From contig JBNKVM010000041.1 of assembly GCA_050299175.1 (NCBI GenBank), positions 1-33,862 of the forward strand: a DNA stretch of 33,862 nt, in the 5' to 3' direction. This DNA is from JAPHTQ01 sp050299175. Lineage in GTDB: Bacteria > Pseudomonadota > Gammaproteobacteria > Thiohalomonadales > Thiohalomonadaceae. This document shows positions 23,060 through 30,963 of this stretch, piece by piece (within the stretch, counting starts at the first letter, position 1; every line of letters begins with the position of its first letter). The notes below the pieces were generated by a model. The model worked only from the letters and a program-made list of their open reading frames with translations. It was not told where the DNA came from and made no database searches. Made by a program: the position numbers and the translations under genes.

Positions 23060-25384
23060 TTAGTTCCTCAGGGGTTTGCCGGTTTCCAGGATATGTTCCA
23101 TGCGTGCCAGGGTGTCCGGGTGACGTGCCAGGCGCATGAACTGCTCGATCTCGAGATCGAGCAGATCCTGTTCGGTGAGGGATTCGGTAACGTCGGTGTC
23201 GCCGCCACTGAGGACTTCGATCAGGCCATTGGCCACGACCTTGTCGTGCGGGGTCACCTTGCCCAACTTGGCAAAGCCGTCCACGCCCATCTCCATCGCC
23301 ACGCGGGCGGTCTTTCCGGGTAGACGAAGTTCAACCGGTTCCGGCGGGGTGTAGCCATCGACCATCGACAAAACCTTCGCCTTGGCATCGGCCAACAGGC
23401 GATCGCGGTTCATGGTGATGCCGTCGCCTTCACGCAGGAACATAAAGTCGAAGGCTTCCGGGGCACTCTTGGCCACGGTGGCCACGCTGATGGTTTCGAA
23501 GGATTTGATCACCGGAGGCATCGGGCCACCGGGACGACGCTTGTTCACCGTCCAGCGGGTCAACAGCTCTTTGCAGCCTCCCCAGCCGGGAATGACACCA
23601 ACGCCCACTTCCACCAGACCCACGTAGGTCTCGGCATGGGCCTGCAGCGCATCGCAGTGGAGCAGAATTTCGCAGCCACCGCCCAGAGCCAGGCCTGAAG
23701 GCGCGCCCACTACGGGGAACGGCGCGTATTTCATCGCCATGTAGGTATCCTGGCCTTCCTTCACCAGCTTGGTCGCCTCGTCCCACATTGCCAGATTGCC
23801 TGCATAGACCAGCAGGCCAAGGTTGGCGCCCGCGGAGAAGTTGCTGCCCTCGTTGTAGACCACCATCGCCTTGAAGCCCATGGCCGGGATCAGTTCGACC
23901 GCCTTGCGGATCATGCCCATGATGAAGGGGTCCATGGTGTTCATCTTGGAGGTGAACTCCAGGCAGACCACACCGTCGCCGATGTCCCACAGGGCGGCGG
24001 AAGGATTCTTCGCCAGCGGTTTGCTGCGACGTTTGATGTCGGCCAGCAGCAGCACCCCTTCCGGACGCGGCAGATCCTGATAATCACCAGCGGGGGTGAA
24101 GACCTGCAACACGCCGTTTTCGGTGCGATAGAAGTTGCCTGCGCCGACCGCTTCAAGCAACGGCGGAACCGCCATGCCCTCGGCACGCAGGCGTTCGACG
24201 AACCAGGCGGGACCGATACGATCGATCAGCTCAAACGGGCCGTACTTCCAGGCATAACCGAGGCGCATCGCCTCGTCCACGGCGTAAATGTGATCGTTGA
24301 TATCCGGCACCAGGCTGGCGGCGTAGCTCAACACCTTGGACATCACGCGCCATGCGTAGCGACCACCCTCGTCGGGGTGTTGCAGCATGATGTTCAGCCC
24401 CAGCTTGGCGGCGTCGACACTCTCCAGGCTCGGTTTGAGCGAAGGGGCATACTCGCCGGTCTGCAGGTTGATGCTCTCTTTAACCTTGTCACCGCCATCG
24501 CGGTTGATGCGGTAGAAACCGCCCTTGCCCTTACGCCCGGTGTAACCGTCGGCGATCATCTTCTCCAGCAGCGGCGGGATCTCGGCCACCTCGAAGAAGG
24601 CATCGCCCTCAGGCAGGGTCGCCTTCATGCTCTGCATCAGGTGCGGCATCAGATCGAGACCGACCAGATCGGAGAGACCGAAGACACCGGTCTTGGGAAT
24701 CCCCAGCGGTTTGCCGATCACGGCGTCGGCCACTTCTACCGAAACGCCCATGCGGAACGCTTCCAGCACAGCGGTCTGGATCCAGTAGATACCGATACGG
24801 TTGGCGATAAATCCGGGGGTGTCCTTACAGTCGACCACGCCTTTGCCCAGACGGTGATCGCAGAACATCTGCACGGCGGTGACCGCATCATCACGGGTTT
24901 TGCTGCCCTTGACGATCTCCAGCAGACGCATATAGCGCGGCGGATTGAAGAAGTGGGTGATGAGGAAATCCTCGGCGAACCCCGCCGGCATATCCGCCAC
25001 CAGATGGTCCAGCGGAATGGTGGAGGTGTTGGAGGAGACCAGCGCACCCGGTTTACGCACCGCATCGATCTTGCGATAGAGGCTCTGCTTGATGTCGAGA
25101 CGCTCGATCACCGCTTCGATGATCCAGTCGCAGTCGGCCAGCAGTTCCATGTGGTCTTCGATGTTACCGGTGGTAACCAGCTTGGCATTACGCTTGTGCA
25201 TAAAGGCCGCGGGTTCTGCCTTGAGCAGTTTTTTAACTGCACCATCGGCGACGACGTTACGGTCTTTCGCCCCTTCCGGGACGATATCGAGCAGCACCAC
25301 CGGCACCCCGGCATTGGCCATGTGCGCGGCGATCCCTACCCCCATGACGCCTGCGCCAATGACGGCAACCTTGTTGATCTCCAT
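23060..25384 (-). CDS. 3-hydroxyacyl-CoA dehydrogenase / enoyl-CoA hydratase fusion (FadN-like domain order)
   Basis: This bifunctional beta-oxidation protein hydrates enoyl-CoA and oxidises the 3-hydroxyacyl-CoA. The N-terminal half is the NAD dehydrogenase: VIGAGVMGVGIAAHMANAG at the start, then LITHFFNPPRYMRLLEIV with the catalytic His-Glu pair. The C-terminal half is a crotonase: SAGANLGLL, then GLALGGGCEILLHCD and GLVEVGVGVIPGWGG, with both catalytic glutamates (GGGCE and GLVEVG). The order is dehydrogenase then hydratase, opposite to E. coli FadB. I chose the ATG at 25384 (774 residues) because it forms TAATG with the thiolase stop and begins directly at the Rossmann strand; an upstream in-frame start would add 16 residues without support. 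The partner thiolase is encoded immediately before it. Confidence 0.93.
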   Translation of the reverse strand: MEINKVAVIGAGVMGVGIAAHMANAGVPVVLLDIVPEGAKDRNVVADGAVKKLLKAEPAAFMHKRNAKLVTTGNIEDHMELLADCDWIIEAVIERLDIKQSLYRKIDAVRKPGALVSSNTSTIPLDHLVADMPAGFAEDFLITHFFNPPRYMRLLEIVKGSKTRDDAVTAVQMFCDHRLGKGVVDCKDTPGFIANRIGIYWIQTAVLEAFRMGVSVEVADAVIGKPLGIPKTGVFGLSDLVGLDLMPHLMQSMKATLPEGDAFFEVAEIPPLLEKMIADGYTGRKGKGGFYRINRDGGDKVKESINLQTGEYAPSLKPSLESVDAAKLGLNIMLQHPDEGGRYAWRVMSKVLSYAASLVPDINDHIYAVDEAMRLGYAWKYGPFELIDRIGPAWFVERLRAEGMAVPPLLEAVGAGNFYRTENGVLQVFTPAGDYQDLPRPEGVLLLADIKRRSKPLAKNPSAALWDIGDGVVCLEFTSKMNTMDPFIMGMIRKAVELIPAMGFKAMVVYNEGSNFSAGANLGLLVYAGNLAMWDEATKLVKEGQDTYMAMKYAPFPVVGAPSGLALGGGCEILLHCDALQAHAETYVGLVEVGVGVIPGWGGCKELLTRWTVNKRRPGGPMPPVIKSFETISVATVAKSAPEAFDFMFLREGDGITMNRDRLLADAKAKVLSMVDGYTPPEPVELRLPGKTARVAMEMGVDGFAKLGKVTPHDKVVANGLIEVLSGGDTDVTESLTEQDLLDLEIEQFMRLARHPDTLARMEHILETGKPLRN

Positions 25385-26520
25385 TACAGCGCCTCCAGAA
25401 TGGTTGCGATGCCCTGCCCTCCACCGATGCACTGGGTGGAGAGTGCGAACTGCTTGCCTTCACGCTGCAACAGGGTGGCGGCCTTGGCGGTGATACGCGC
25501 GCCACTGGCACCCAGCGGGTGACCCAGGGCAATGGCGCCGCCGTCGAGGTTGATCTTGTCCATATCCAGACCGAGGTCGCGGATACAGGCAAGGGACTGG
25601 CTGGCGAAGGCTTCATTGAGTTCGATGATATCGAGGTCGGCGACTTCGAGACCGGCGCGGGCCAGTGCCTTGCGGGTTGCGGCGACCGGACCGATGCCCA
25701 TGATCTCCGGCGCACAACCGGCGACGGCGATGCTCTTGATCGCGGCGATGGGTTTCAGGCCGTTCGCCAGGGCGTACTCTTCGCTGCAAACCAGGGTGGC
25801 GCTGGCGCCATCGGTGAGCGGTGAGGAGGTACCGGCGGTGACAGAACCATCGACAGAGAAGGCGGGCTTGAGACCGGAGAGGCCTTCAACAGTAGTTTCA
25901 GGACGGATACAACCATCCTGTTCAATCATCCCCTTGCCGCTGTCGATGGCGATGATCTCGTCGCTCAACTTGCCTGCGGCCTGAGCAGCGGCGGCTTTCT
26001 GGTGACTGAGGACCGCGAACTCTTCCTGCTCGGCGCGGGAAAGCCCGTATTTCTTAGCCACGTTTTCGGCGGTTTCGCCCATGCCCATGTAGGCGGCGGG
26101 CAGTGCCTTGTAGAGCACCGGGTTGGGCATCGGGTTAAATCCGGTCATCGGCACGCGAGTCATCGATTCGACACCGGCGGCGATGAAGACATCACCGGCC
26201 CCCATCTGGATGGCGCCGGCGGCCATGTGAATGGATTGCATGGAGGAGCCGCAGAAGCGGTTGACCGTGGTGCCTGCCACCGATTGGGGCAGACCGGCGA
26301 GGAAACCAACCAGGCGTGCCACATTGAAGCCCTGCTCACCCTCGGGGAAGGCACAACCAAGGATCAGATCCTCGATATCGTCCACCTTGACGCCACTCTT
26401 GGCGACCAGGGCCTTGACCACCTGGGCAGCCATATCGTCGGGACGAACCTTCACCATTTCGCCTTTCAGCGCAAAGGTAAAGGGGGATCGAACGTAGTCA
26501 GCGATTACGACACGCTTCAT
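25384..26520 (-). CDS. Acetyl-CoA acyltransferase (beta-oxidation thiolase)
   Basis: This thiolase cleaves 3-ketoacyl-CoA with CoA to acetyl-CoA and a shortened acyl-CoA. The 378-residue protein has the nucleophile Cys90 in NRFCGSSMQS, the substrate-binding GHPLGASGARI near 334, and the second catalytic Cys in CIGGGQG near the C-terminus. NEAFASQSLA lies before the His loop. GGAGAAAGG precedes the ATG. Its stop overlaps the fusion protein's start by one base, so the two probably form a complex as FadA/FadB do. It lies 58 bases downstream of the MerR-type regulator and is likely in the same transcript. Confidence 0.94.
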   Translation of the reverse strand: MKRVVIADYVRSPFTFALKGEMVKVRPDDMAAQVVKALVAKSGVKVDDIEDLILGCAFPEGEQGFNVARLVGFLAGLPQSVAGTTVNRFCGSSMQSIHMAAGAIQMGAGDVFIAAGVESMTRVPMTGFNPMPNPVLYKALPAAYMGMGETAENVAKKYGLSRAEQEEFAVLSHQKAAAAQAAGKLSDEIIAIDSGKGMIEQDGCIRPETTVEGLSGLKPAFSVDGSVTAGTSSPLTDGASATLVCSEEYALANGLKPIAAIKSIAVAGCAPEIMGIGPVAATRKALARAGLEVADLDIIELNEAFASQSLACIRDLGLDMDKINLDGGAIALGHPLGASGARITAKAATLLQREGKQFALSTQCIGGGQGIATILEAL

Positions 26521-26578
26521 TGCCTTTCTCCGAATTTTTGTTGCTAGTTAAAAGAAAAAAGGCACGCGCCGTTCGGCA

Positions 26579-26971
26579 CTATTCGCTGCGCGCCTCGATG
26601 TTGGTAATGCACTCCTGACGCATCTCTTCCAGTTCAACGAGGGTGGTTTCCAGGTCCTCGCGCTGCTGTTCCAGTTCACCAATGCGTCGTTCGACCTTCT
26701 CCAGCAGTAATTTGATCTGCTGAGTCTGCGACGGGTCGATGTCATAGATATCCAGATACTCCTTGATATCCGCCAACGTGAAACCGAGACGCTTGCCGCG
26801 CAGGATCAACTGCATACGGGCCTTGTCGCGGTGGGTATAGACCCGGGTGGTACCAGCCCGCTGGGGTTTGATCAGCCCCTTGGTTTCATAGAAGCGGATG
26901 GCGCGAGGGGTAATCCCCAACTCGTCGGCCAATTCCGTCACACTCAAAAGATCACTGGATGCAGGTGTCAT
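26579..26971 (-). CDS. MerR-family regulator, LiuR-like, of acyl-CoA metabolism
   Basis: The 130-residue protein has an N-terminal winged helix-turn-helix (SVTELADELGITPRAIRFYE, then TKGLIKP) and a C-terminal dimerisation coiled coil (about residues 82-120, LLLEKVERRIGELEQQREDL). There is no metal-binding cysteine cluster, so it is not a metal sensor. Sequence and context fit the LiuR group, which controls fatty-acid and branched-chain amino-acid breakdown in proteobacteria. It sits amid beta-oxidation genes, and a perfect 18-base palindrome overlaps its own promoter, which suggests autoregulation. The inducer is presumably an acyl-CoA or intermediate; this is inference. Confidence 0.9.
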   Translation of the reverse strand: MTPASSDLLSVTELADELGITPRAIRFYETKGLIKPQRAGTTRVYTHRDKARMQLILRGKRLGFTLADIKEYLDIYDIDPSQTQQIKLLLEKVERRIGELEQQREDLETTLVELEEMRQECITNIEARSE

Positions 26972-26980
26972 ATGGACCTC

Positions 26981-27010
26981 ACTATAATTGCGGTTGACGT
27001 TAACGTCAAC
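26981..27010 (-). promoter_or_regulatory. Promoter and LiuR-like operator of the MerR-type regulator
   Basis: The perfect palindrome GTTGACGTTAACGTCAAC (26993-27010) contains the -35 hexamer TTGACG (27009-27004). After exactly 17 bases comes -10 TATAGT (26986-26981). The operator therefore covers the -35 and most of the spacer. Expected transcription would begin only about three bases before the ATG at 26971, implying a nearly leaderless transcript. The hexamers and symmetry are seen directly; regulator identity is inferred. Confidence 0.7.
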
Positions 27011-27018
27011 TAGTATCC

Positions 27019-27558
27019 CTAATGGTTATTGCGGTCTATGTTACCGGCGACTTCTGCCGTTAACCGCTCCATTATCGGTCCACCCTGACAAAATGCGTAA
27101 CAACTATCGCTAAACCTTTTTACCGACTCCCGGCTCCAGTCCTGACCAGGCATGCTTTGGAAAGCGACTGTGCCCATGCCACGCAACAGATCAACCAGGT
27201 GGCGGCAGCCGCTGATACCGGAGAAGCGCCTGCTCAACATCGCATTCCAGCCCCGGCCCATACTGGCACCCCGCAGTGACTCGAAGCGGCAGATCACCTC
27301 GGGGCAGATTTCGAAGGGGGTAGCATCCATCCGCAGCTGGATTTCACGTATCAAAGTGTCAGGACCAAGCAGAATACGAATGGTCATGTCGTGCAGTGCC
27401 TCACCCGCCGGCAGTTTGCGATCGAAACCGACCGTGGTGTTGTAGGCCTTGGTGTCGAGCAGCCGGCTCTCTATCTCCAAGCACCCATCCTCAAGCAACC
27501 AGCTTTGGTGCTCGATGGAACGGTGGTGCATCGCCGTGCGCAACGGGGTCTTACTCAT
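27019..27558 (-). CDS. DUF2889-like protein
   Basis: This 179-residue protein begins MSKTPLRTAMHHRSIEHQSW and has the features I associate with DUF2889: an early HRS/H cluster, DGCLEIESRLLDTKAY near 25-39, LHDMTIRILLGPD near 55, a central FESLRGASMGRGWN, and SGISGCRHLVDLLRGM near 115-130. No enzymatic function is established for the family, but members often lie beside acyl-CoA or aromatic-catabolism genes, as here. It follows ETF-quinone oxidoreductase by 12 bases on the same strand, so it is probably part of the same transcript. Its last codons sit just before the MerR promoter. The family assignment is from memory of motifs. Confidence 0.75.
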   Translation of the reverse strand: MSKTPLRTAMHHRSIEHQSWLLEDGCLEIESRLLDTKAYNTTVGFDRKLPAGEALHDMTIRILLGPDTLIREIQLRMDATPFEICPEVICRFESLRGASMGRGWNAMLSRRFSGISGCRHLVDLLRGMGTVAFQSMPGQDWSRESVKRFSDSCYAFCQGGPIMERLTAEVAGNIDRNNH

Positions 27559-27570
27559 TACAACTCGCCT

Positions 27571-29229
27571 CTACATATTGGGGTAATTGGGGCCACCGCC
27601 GCCCTCGGGGGGAGTCCAGACGATGTTTCCGAAGGGATCTTTTATGTCGCAAGTCTTGCAGTGCAGACAGTTCGCCGCGTTGATCTGCAAGCGTGGTTTG
27701 CCGGTATCTCCATCGCGCAGAATTTCGTAGACACCTGCCGGGCAATAACGCTGCTCCGGTGCGTCGTAGCCGCTCAGATTGACGGTTACCGACACTTTCG
27801 GATTTCTGAGTGTCAAGTGACAGGGCTGGTCCTCTTCATGGCTGGTGTTGGAGACGAACACGGAAGAGAGGCGATCGAAGCTGACCACCCCATCGGGTTT
27901 GGGGTACTCGATAGGCTGGCATTCACTGGCGAATTTCAACGCAGTACGATCCGCCGTGCGATCATGCAACGTAAACGGCAGCTTGCCGCGGAAGATGTTC
28001 TGGTCGATGAAGTTGAAGCTGCCACCGAGCAGGGTGCCGAAACGGTGCAACGCTGGGCCGAAGTTGCGGCTGCGGTAGAGTTCGTCGTAGAGCCAGGAGT
28101 TCTTGATTGCCTCAGCGTAAGTAGCGAGATCGCGATCCGCCGGTTCCTCGCCCGCCAGTGCTGCGAACACTGTCTCTGCCGCCAACATCCCCGACTTCAT
28201 CGCGGTGTGGCTGCCCTTGATCTTGGCGAAGTTGAGGGTACCCGCGTCGCAGCCCAGCAGCAGACCGCCCGGGAAATGTTGCTTGGGTAGTGCGTTCAGA
28301 CCGCCCTTGGCGATGGCCCGCGCGCCGTAACTGAGGCGCTTGCCCCCTTCCAGCACATTGCGGATCTCCGGGTGTTGCTTAAAGCGCTGGAACTCCTCGA
28401 ATGGCGAGAGGTAGGGGTTGCTGTAGTTGAGGTCGGTAATCAACCCGACCACCACCTGACCATCGGCGGCGTGGTAGAGGAAAGAGCCGCCGCTGGCACC
28501 ATTTTCAGAGAGCGGCCAGCCCGCGCCGTGTACCACGGTACCGGGTTTGTGTTTTTCGGGATCGACCTGCCACAGCTCCTTGATGCCGAGGCCGTAGTGC
28601 TGCGGGTCGCACTCCGCATCCAGTTGGTAACGCTCAATGATCTCTTTGCCCAGGTGACCGCCGCAGCCTTCGGCAAACAGGGTGTAACGGCCGCGCAGTT
28701 CGATGCCGGGTTCGAAGCCCGACTTCTCCTGGCCGTTCTTGCCGAGGCCCATGTCGCCGGTAACCACCCCTTCGACCTGGCCCGACTCGCCGATCAATAA
28801 ATCTGCCGCCGGATAACCGGCAAAGACATCGACACCGGCCTCCTCCGCCTTTTCGCCCAGCCAGCGGCAGAGGTTGCCCAGGCTGGCGATGTAGTTGCCT
28901 TTGTTATGCATGGTGCGGGGGATCAGCATGTTGGGCATGCGGATCGCACCGGTCGCGCTGGTGTAGAGCATCACCTGATCTTCCGTTACCGGCGTATCGA
29001 GCGGCGCGCCCAGCTCCCGCCAGTCGGGAAAGAGTTCAGCCAGGGCACGGCTTTCGAGTACCGCACCGGAGAGAATATGGGCGCCGATTTCAGAACCCTT
29101 TTCGAGCACGCAGACGCTCAAGTCACGGTCATGCTTCCGGGCCAGTTGGCGCAGGCGGATCGCCGCGGAGAGTCCGGCGGGACCACCGCCGACAATCACC
29201 ACATCGAATTCCATGACTTCGCGTTCCAT
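27571..29229 (-). CDS. Electron-transfer flavoprotein:ubiquinone oxidoreductase
   Basis: ETF-QO takes electrons from reduced ETF and reduces ubiquinone at the inner membrane. The 552-residue protein starts with an FAD-binding Rossmann motif (VVIVGGGPAGLSAAIRLRQL), followed by EKGSEIGAHILSGAVLE and LFAEGCGGHLGKEI. The C-terminal 60 residues form the 4Fe-4S domain: CPAGVYEI, then NAANCLHCKTCDIKDP, giving the four cysteine ligands, and GGGGPNYPNM at the end. Length and layout equal those of the mitochondrial enzyme. The ATG at 29229 follows GAGAGGG; a second ATG five codons later is possible. It is 29 bases downstream of etfA, forming a complete electron-transfer set for the dehydrogenases. Confidence 0.96.
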   Translation of the reverse strand: MEREVMEFDVVIVGGGPAGLSAAIRLRQLARKHDRDLSVCVLEKGSEIGAHILSGAVLESRALAELFPDWRELGAPLDTPVTEDQVMLYTSATGAIRMPNMLIPRTMHNKGNYIASLGNLCRWLGEKAEEAGVDVFAGYPAADLLIGESGQVEGVVTGDMGLGKNGQEKSGFEPGIELRGRYTLFAEGCGGHLGKEIIERYQLDAECDPQHYGLGIKELWQVDPEKHKPGTVVHGAGWPLSENGASGGSFLYHAADGQVVVGLITDLNYSNPYLSPFEEFQRFKQHPEIRNVLEGGKRLSYGARAIAKGGLNALPKQHFPGGLLLGCDAGTLNFAKIKGSHTAMKSGMLAAETVFAALAGEEPADRDLATYAEAIKNSWLYDELYRSRNFGPALHRFGTLLGGSFNFIDQNIFRGKLPFTLHDRTADRTALKFASECQPIEYPKPDGVVSFDRLSSVFVSNTSHEEDQPCHLTLRNPKVSVTVNLSGYDAPEQRYCPAGVYEILRDGDTGKPRLQINAANCLHCKTCDIKDPFGNIVWTPPEGGGGPNYPNM

Positions 29230-29258
29230 CAGATCACCCTCTCTCTATTTAATCGTTA

Positions 29259-30188
29259 TCAATCCAGCGCAGAGGTCAGTGCCGGCACCGCTTCGAACAG
29301 GTCGGCCACCAGTCCGTAGTCGGCCACTTCGAAGATCGGTGCCTCTTCGTCCTTGTTAATGGCAACGATCACCTTGCTCTCTTTCATTCCCGCCAGGTGC
29401 TGAATCGCACCGGAGATGCCGACGGCGATGTAAATATCCGGCGCGACGATCTTGCCGGTCTGGCCTACCTGGTAGTCGTTGGAGATGAACTTGGCATCGA
29501 CCGCCGCACGGGATGCGCCCACCGCGCCGCCCAGCTTGTCGGCCAGCGCCTCAATGATGGCGAAGTTCTCCTGGCTGCCCACACCGCGACCGCCGGAGAC
29601 CACGACACGGGCAGTGGTCAGGTCCGGGCGATCGGATTTGGTGAGGTTGCGTGAGACAAAACGGGAAACGGCTTCACCGCCTGCTGCGGTGAGCGGTTCC
29701 ACCGGTGCGGCATTGCCACCCGACCCGGCGGGTGCGAAGGCGGTGCCGCGCACGGTCATTACCTTCACCGCGTCACTGCTGTGCACGGTGGCGATGGCAT
29801 TGCCTGCATAGATGGGACGTTTGAAGGTATCGGCATCGACCACTGCGATCACCTCGGAGATCTGCGCCACATCGAGCAATGCGGCCAGCCGTGGCATCAG
29901 GTTCTTGCCGAAGGTGGTGGCAGTCGCAAGCAGGTGGCTGTACTCGCGGCCGATTTTGGCGATCAGCGCGGCCAGCGGCTCGGCCAGTCCCTGCCCGTAA
30001 ATGGCATCGTCGCACAGCAGGACGTGGGCAACACCGTTCAGGGCAGCGGCCTCGTCGGCCACTGCGCGGCAGCCTTCACCCGCCACCACGACAGTAACTT
30101 CACCCAGTTGAGCACCTGCGGTAACGGCATTCCGTGTCGCCGCACTCAGCGCACCGTTGTCGTGTTCAGCAATGACCAGAACGCCCAT
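29259..30188 (-). CDS. etfA: Electron transfer flavoprotein subunit alpha
   Basis: The 309-residue protein is the FAD-bearing large subunit of ETF, the shared acceptor for acyl-CoA dehydrogenases. The C-terminal FAD domain is clear: VVSGGRGVGSQENF near 197-210, GASRAAVDAKFISNDYQVGQ then TGKIVAPDIYIAVGISGAIQ near 228-267, and VAINKDEEAPIFEVADYGLV near 279-298. The Val-Gly-Ile-Ser-Gly-Ala-Ile-Gln-His stretch contacts FAD in known ETFs. It overlaps etfB by one base (TAATG), so the subunits are cotranslated in equal amounts. It lies between etfB and the ETF-quinone oxidoreductase gene. Confidence 0.97.
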   Translation of the reverse strand: MGVLVIAEHDNGALSAATRNAVTAGAQLGEVTVVVAGEGCRAVADEAAALNGVAHVLLCDDAIYGQGLAEPLAALIAKIGREYSHLLATATTFGKNLMPRLAALLDVAQISEVIAVVDADTFKRPIYAGNAIATVHSSDAVKVMTVRGTAFAPAGSGGNAAPVEPLTAAGGEAVSRFVSRNLTKSDRPDLTTARVVVSGGRGVGSQENFAIIEALADKLGGAVGASRAAVDAKFISNDYQVGQTGKIVAPDIYIAVGISGAIQHLAGMKESKVIVAINKDEEAPIFEVADYGLVADLFEAVPALTSALD

Positions 30189-30937
30189 TAGAGTACCCTC
30201 GCTTCGTTACGCAGTTTGTCCACCAGTTCGGCCACGTCGGCCACCTTGATACCGCCGCTGCGTTTGGGCGGCTCTTCCACCTTCAGCACTTCGAGGCGCG
30301 GCGCGATGTCGACGCCAAGTTCAGCCGGTGTAAGTACATCCAGCGGCTTCTTCTTCGCCTTCATGATGTTGGGCAACTTGACGTAACGCGGCTCGTTGAG
30401 GCGCAGGTCGGCAGTGATCAGTGCGGGCAGTTGCAGGGCGACGGTCTCAAGTCCGCCGTCGATCTCACGGGTTACTTCCACCTCGCCGTCGTTGAGTGTC
30501 ACCAGGGAGGCGAAGGTGCCCTGCCCCCAGTCCAACAGCGCGGCCAACATTTGGCCGGTCTGGTTGTTGTCGTCGTCGATGGCCTGTTTGCCCATGATGA
30601 TCAGGTCGGGCTGCTCGCGCTTGACCACCTCAGCCAGCAGTTTGGCAACCGCTAGCGGCTGCAACTCTTCGTCGCTCTCCACCAGGATTGAGCGGTCGAT
30701 ACCCATTGCCATTGCGGTACGCAGCGTCTCCTGACAGGCGCTCTTGCCCAGGGAGACAACTACCGTTTCATCGGCCTTGCCCGCCTCCTGCAAGCGCACC
30801 GCCTCTTCCACGGCGATCTCGTCGAAAGGGTTCATGGCCATCTTCAGGTTGGCCAGATCGACACCGCTGCCATCAGCCTTGACGCTGATCTTCACGTTGG
30901 CGTCGACCACCCGTTTTGCGCAAACAAGAATCTTCAT
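30188..30937 (-). CDS. etfB: Electron transfer flavoprotein subunit beta
   Basis: The 249-residue small ETF subunit binds AMP and docks to dehydrogenases. It opens MKILVCAKRVVDANVKI, then MNPFDEIAVEEAVRLQEAG, and contains the adenosine-binding IIMGKQAIDDDNNQTGQML near 124-142 and the conserved LPALITADLRLNEPRYVKLP, then NIMKAKKKP near 180-208; the Leu-rich recognition loop for dehydrogenases overlaps this last part. The frame extends ten codons upstream, but AGGAG lies seven bases before the ATG at 30937, so that start is preferred. It is 26 bases downstream of an acyl-CoA dehydrogenase gene, its likely electron donor. Confidence 0.97.
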   Translation of the reverse strand: MKILVCAKRVVDANVKISVKADGSGVDLANLKMAMNPFDEIAVEEAVRLQEAGKADETVVVSLGKSACQETLRTAMAMGIDRSILVESDEELQPLAVAKLLAEVVKREQPDLIIMGKQAIDDDNNQTGQMLAALLDWGQGTFASLVTLNDGEVEVTREIDGGLETVALQLPALITADLRLNEPRYVKLPNIMKAKKKPLDVLTPAELGVDIAPRLEVLKVEEPPKRSGGIKVADVAELVDKLRNEARVL

Positions 30938-30963
30938 TCGTTGCTCCTCATCATCAGGCCCAA

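Noticed and set aside
24290..25522. Plus-strand open frame of 410 codons opposite the hydroxyacyl-CoA dehydrogenase fusion
   Set aside because: Antisense shadow, His/Asp-rich low-complexity translation, no ribosome site, no known motif.
26545..26581. Rho-independent terminator between the MerR-type gene and the thiolase gene
   Set aside because: A T-run is present on the minus strand, but the preceding repeats are direct (GTGCC twice) and the only hairpin is four base pairs with a two-base loop.
27391..28290. Plus-strand open frame of 299 codons opposite the ETF-quinone oxidoreductase
   Set aside because: Antisense shadow of a certain gene; no domain seen.
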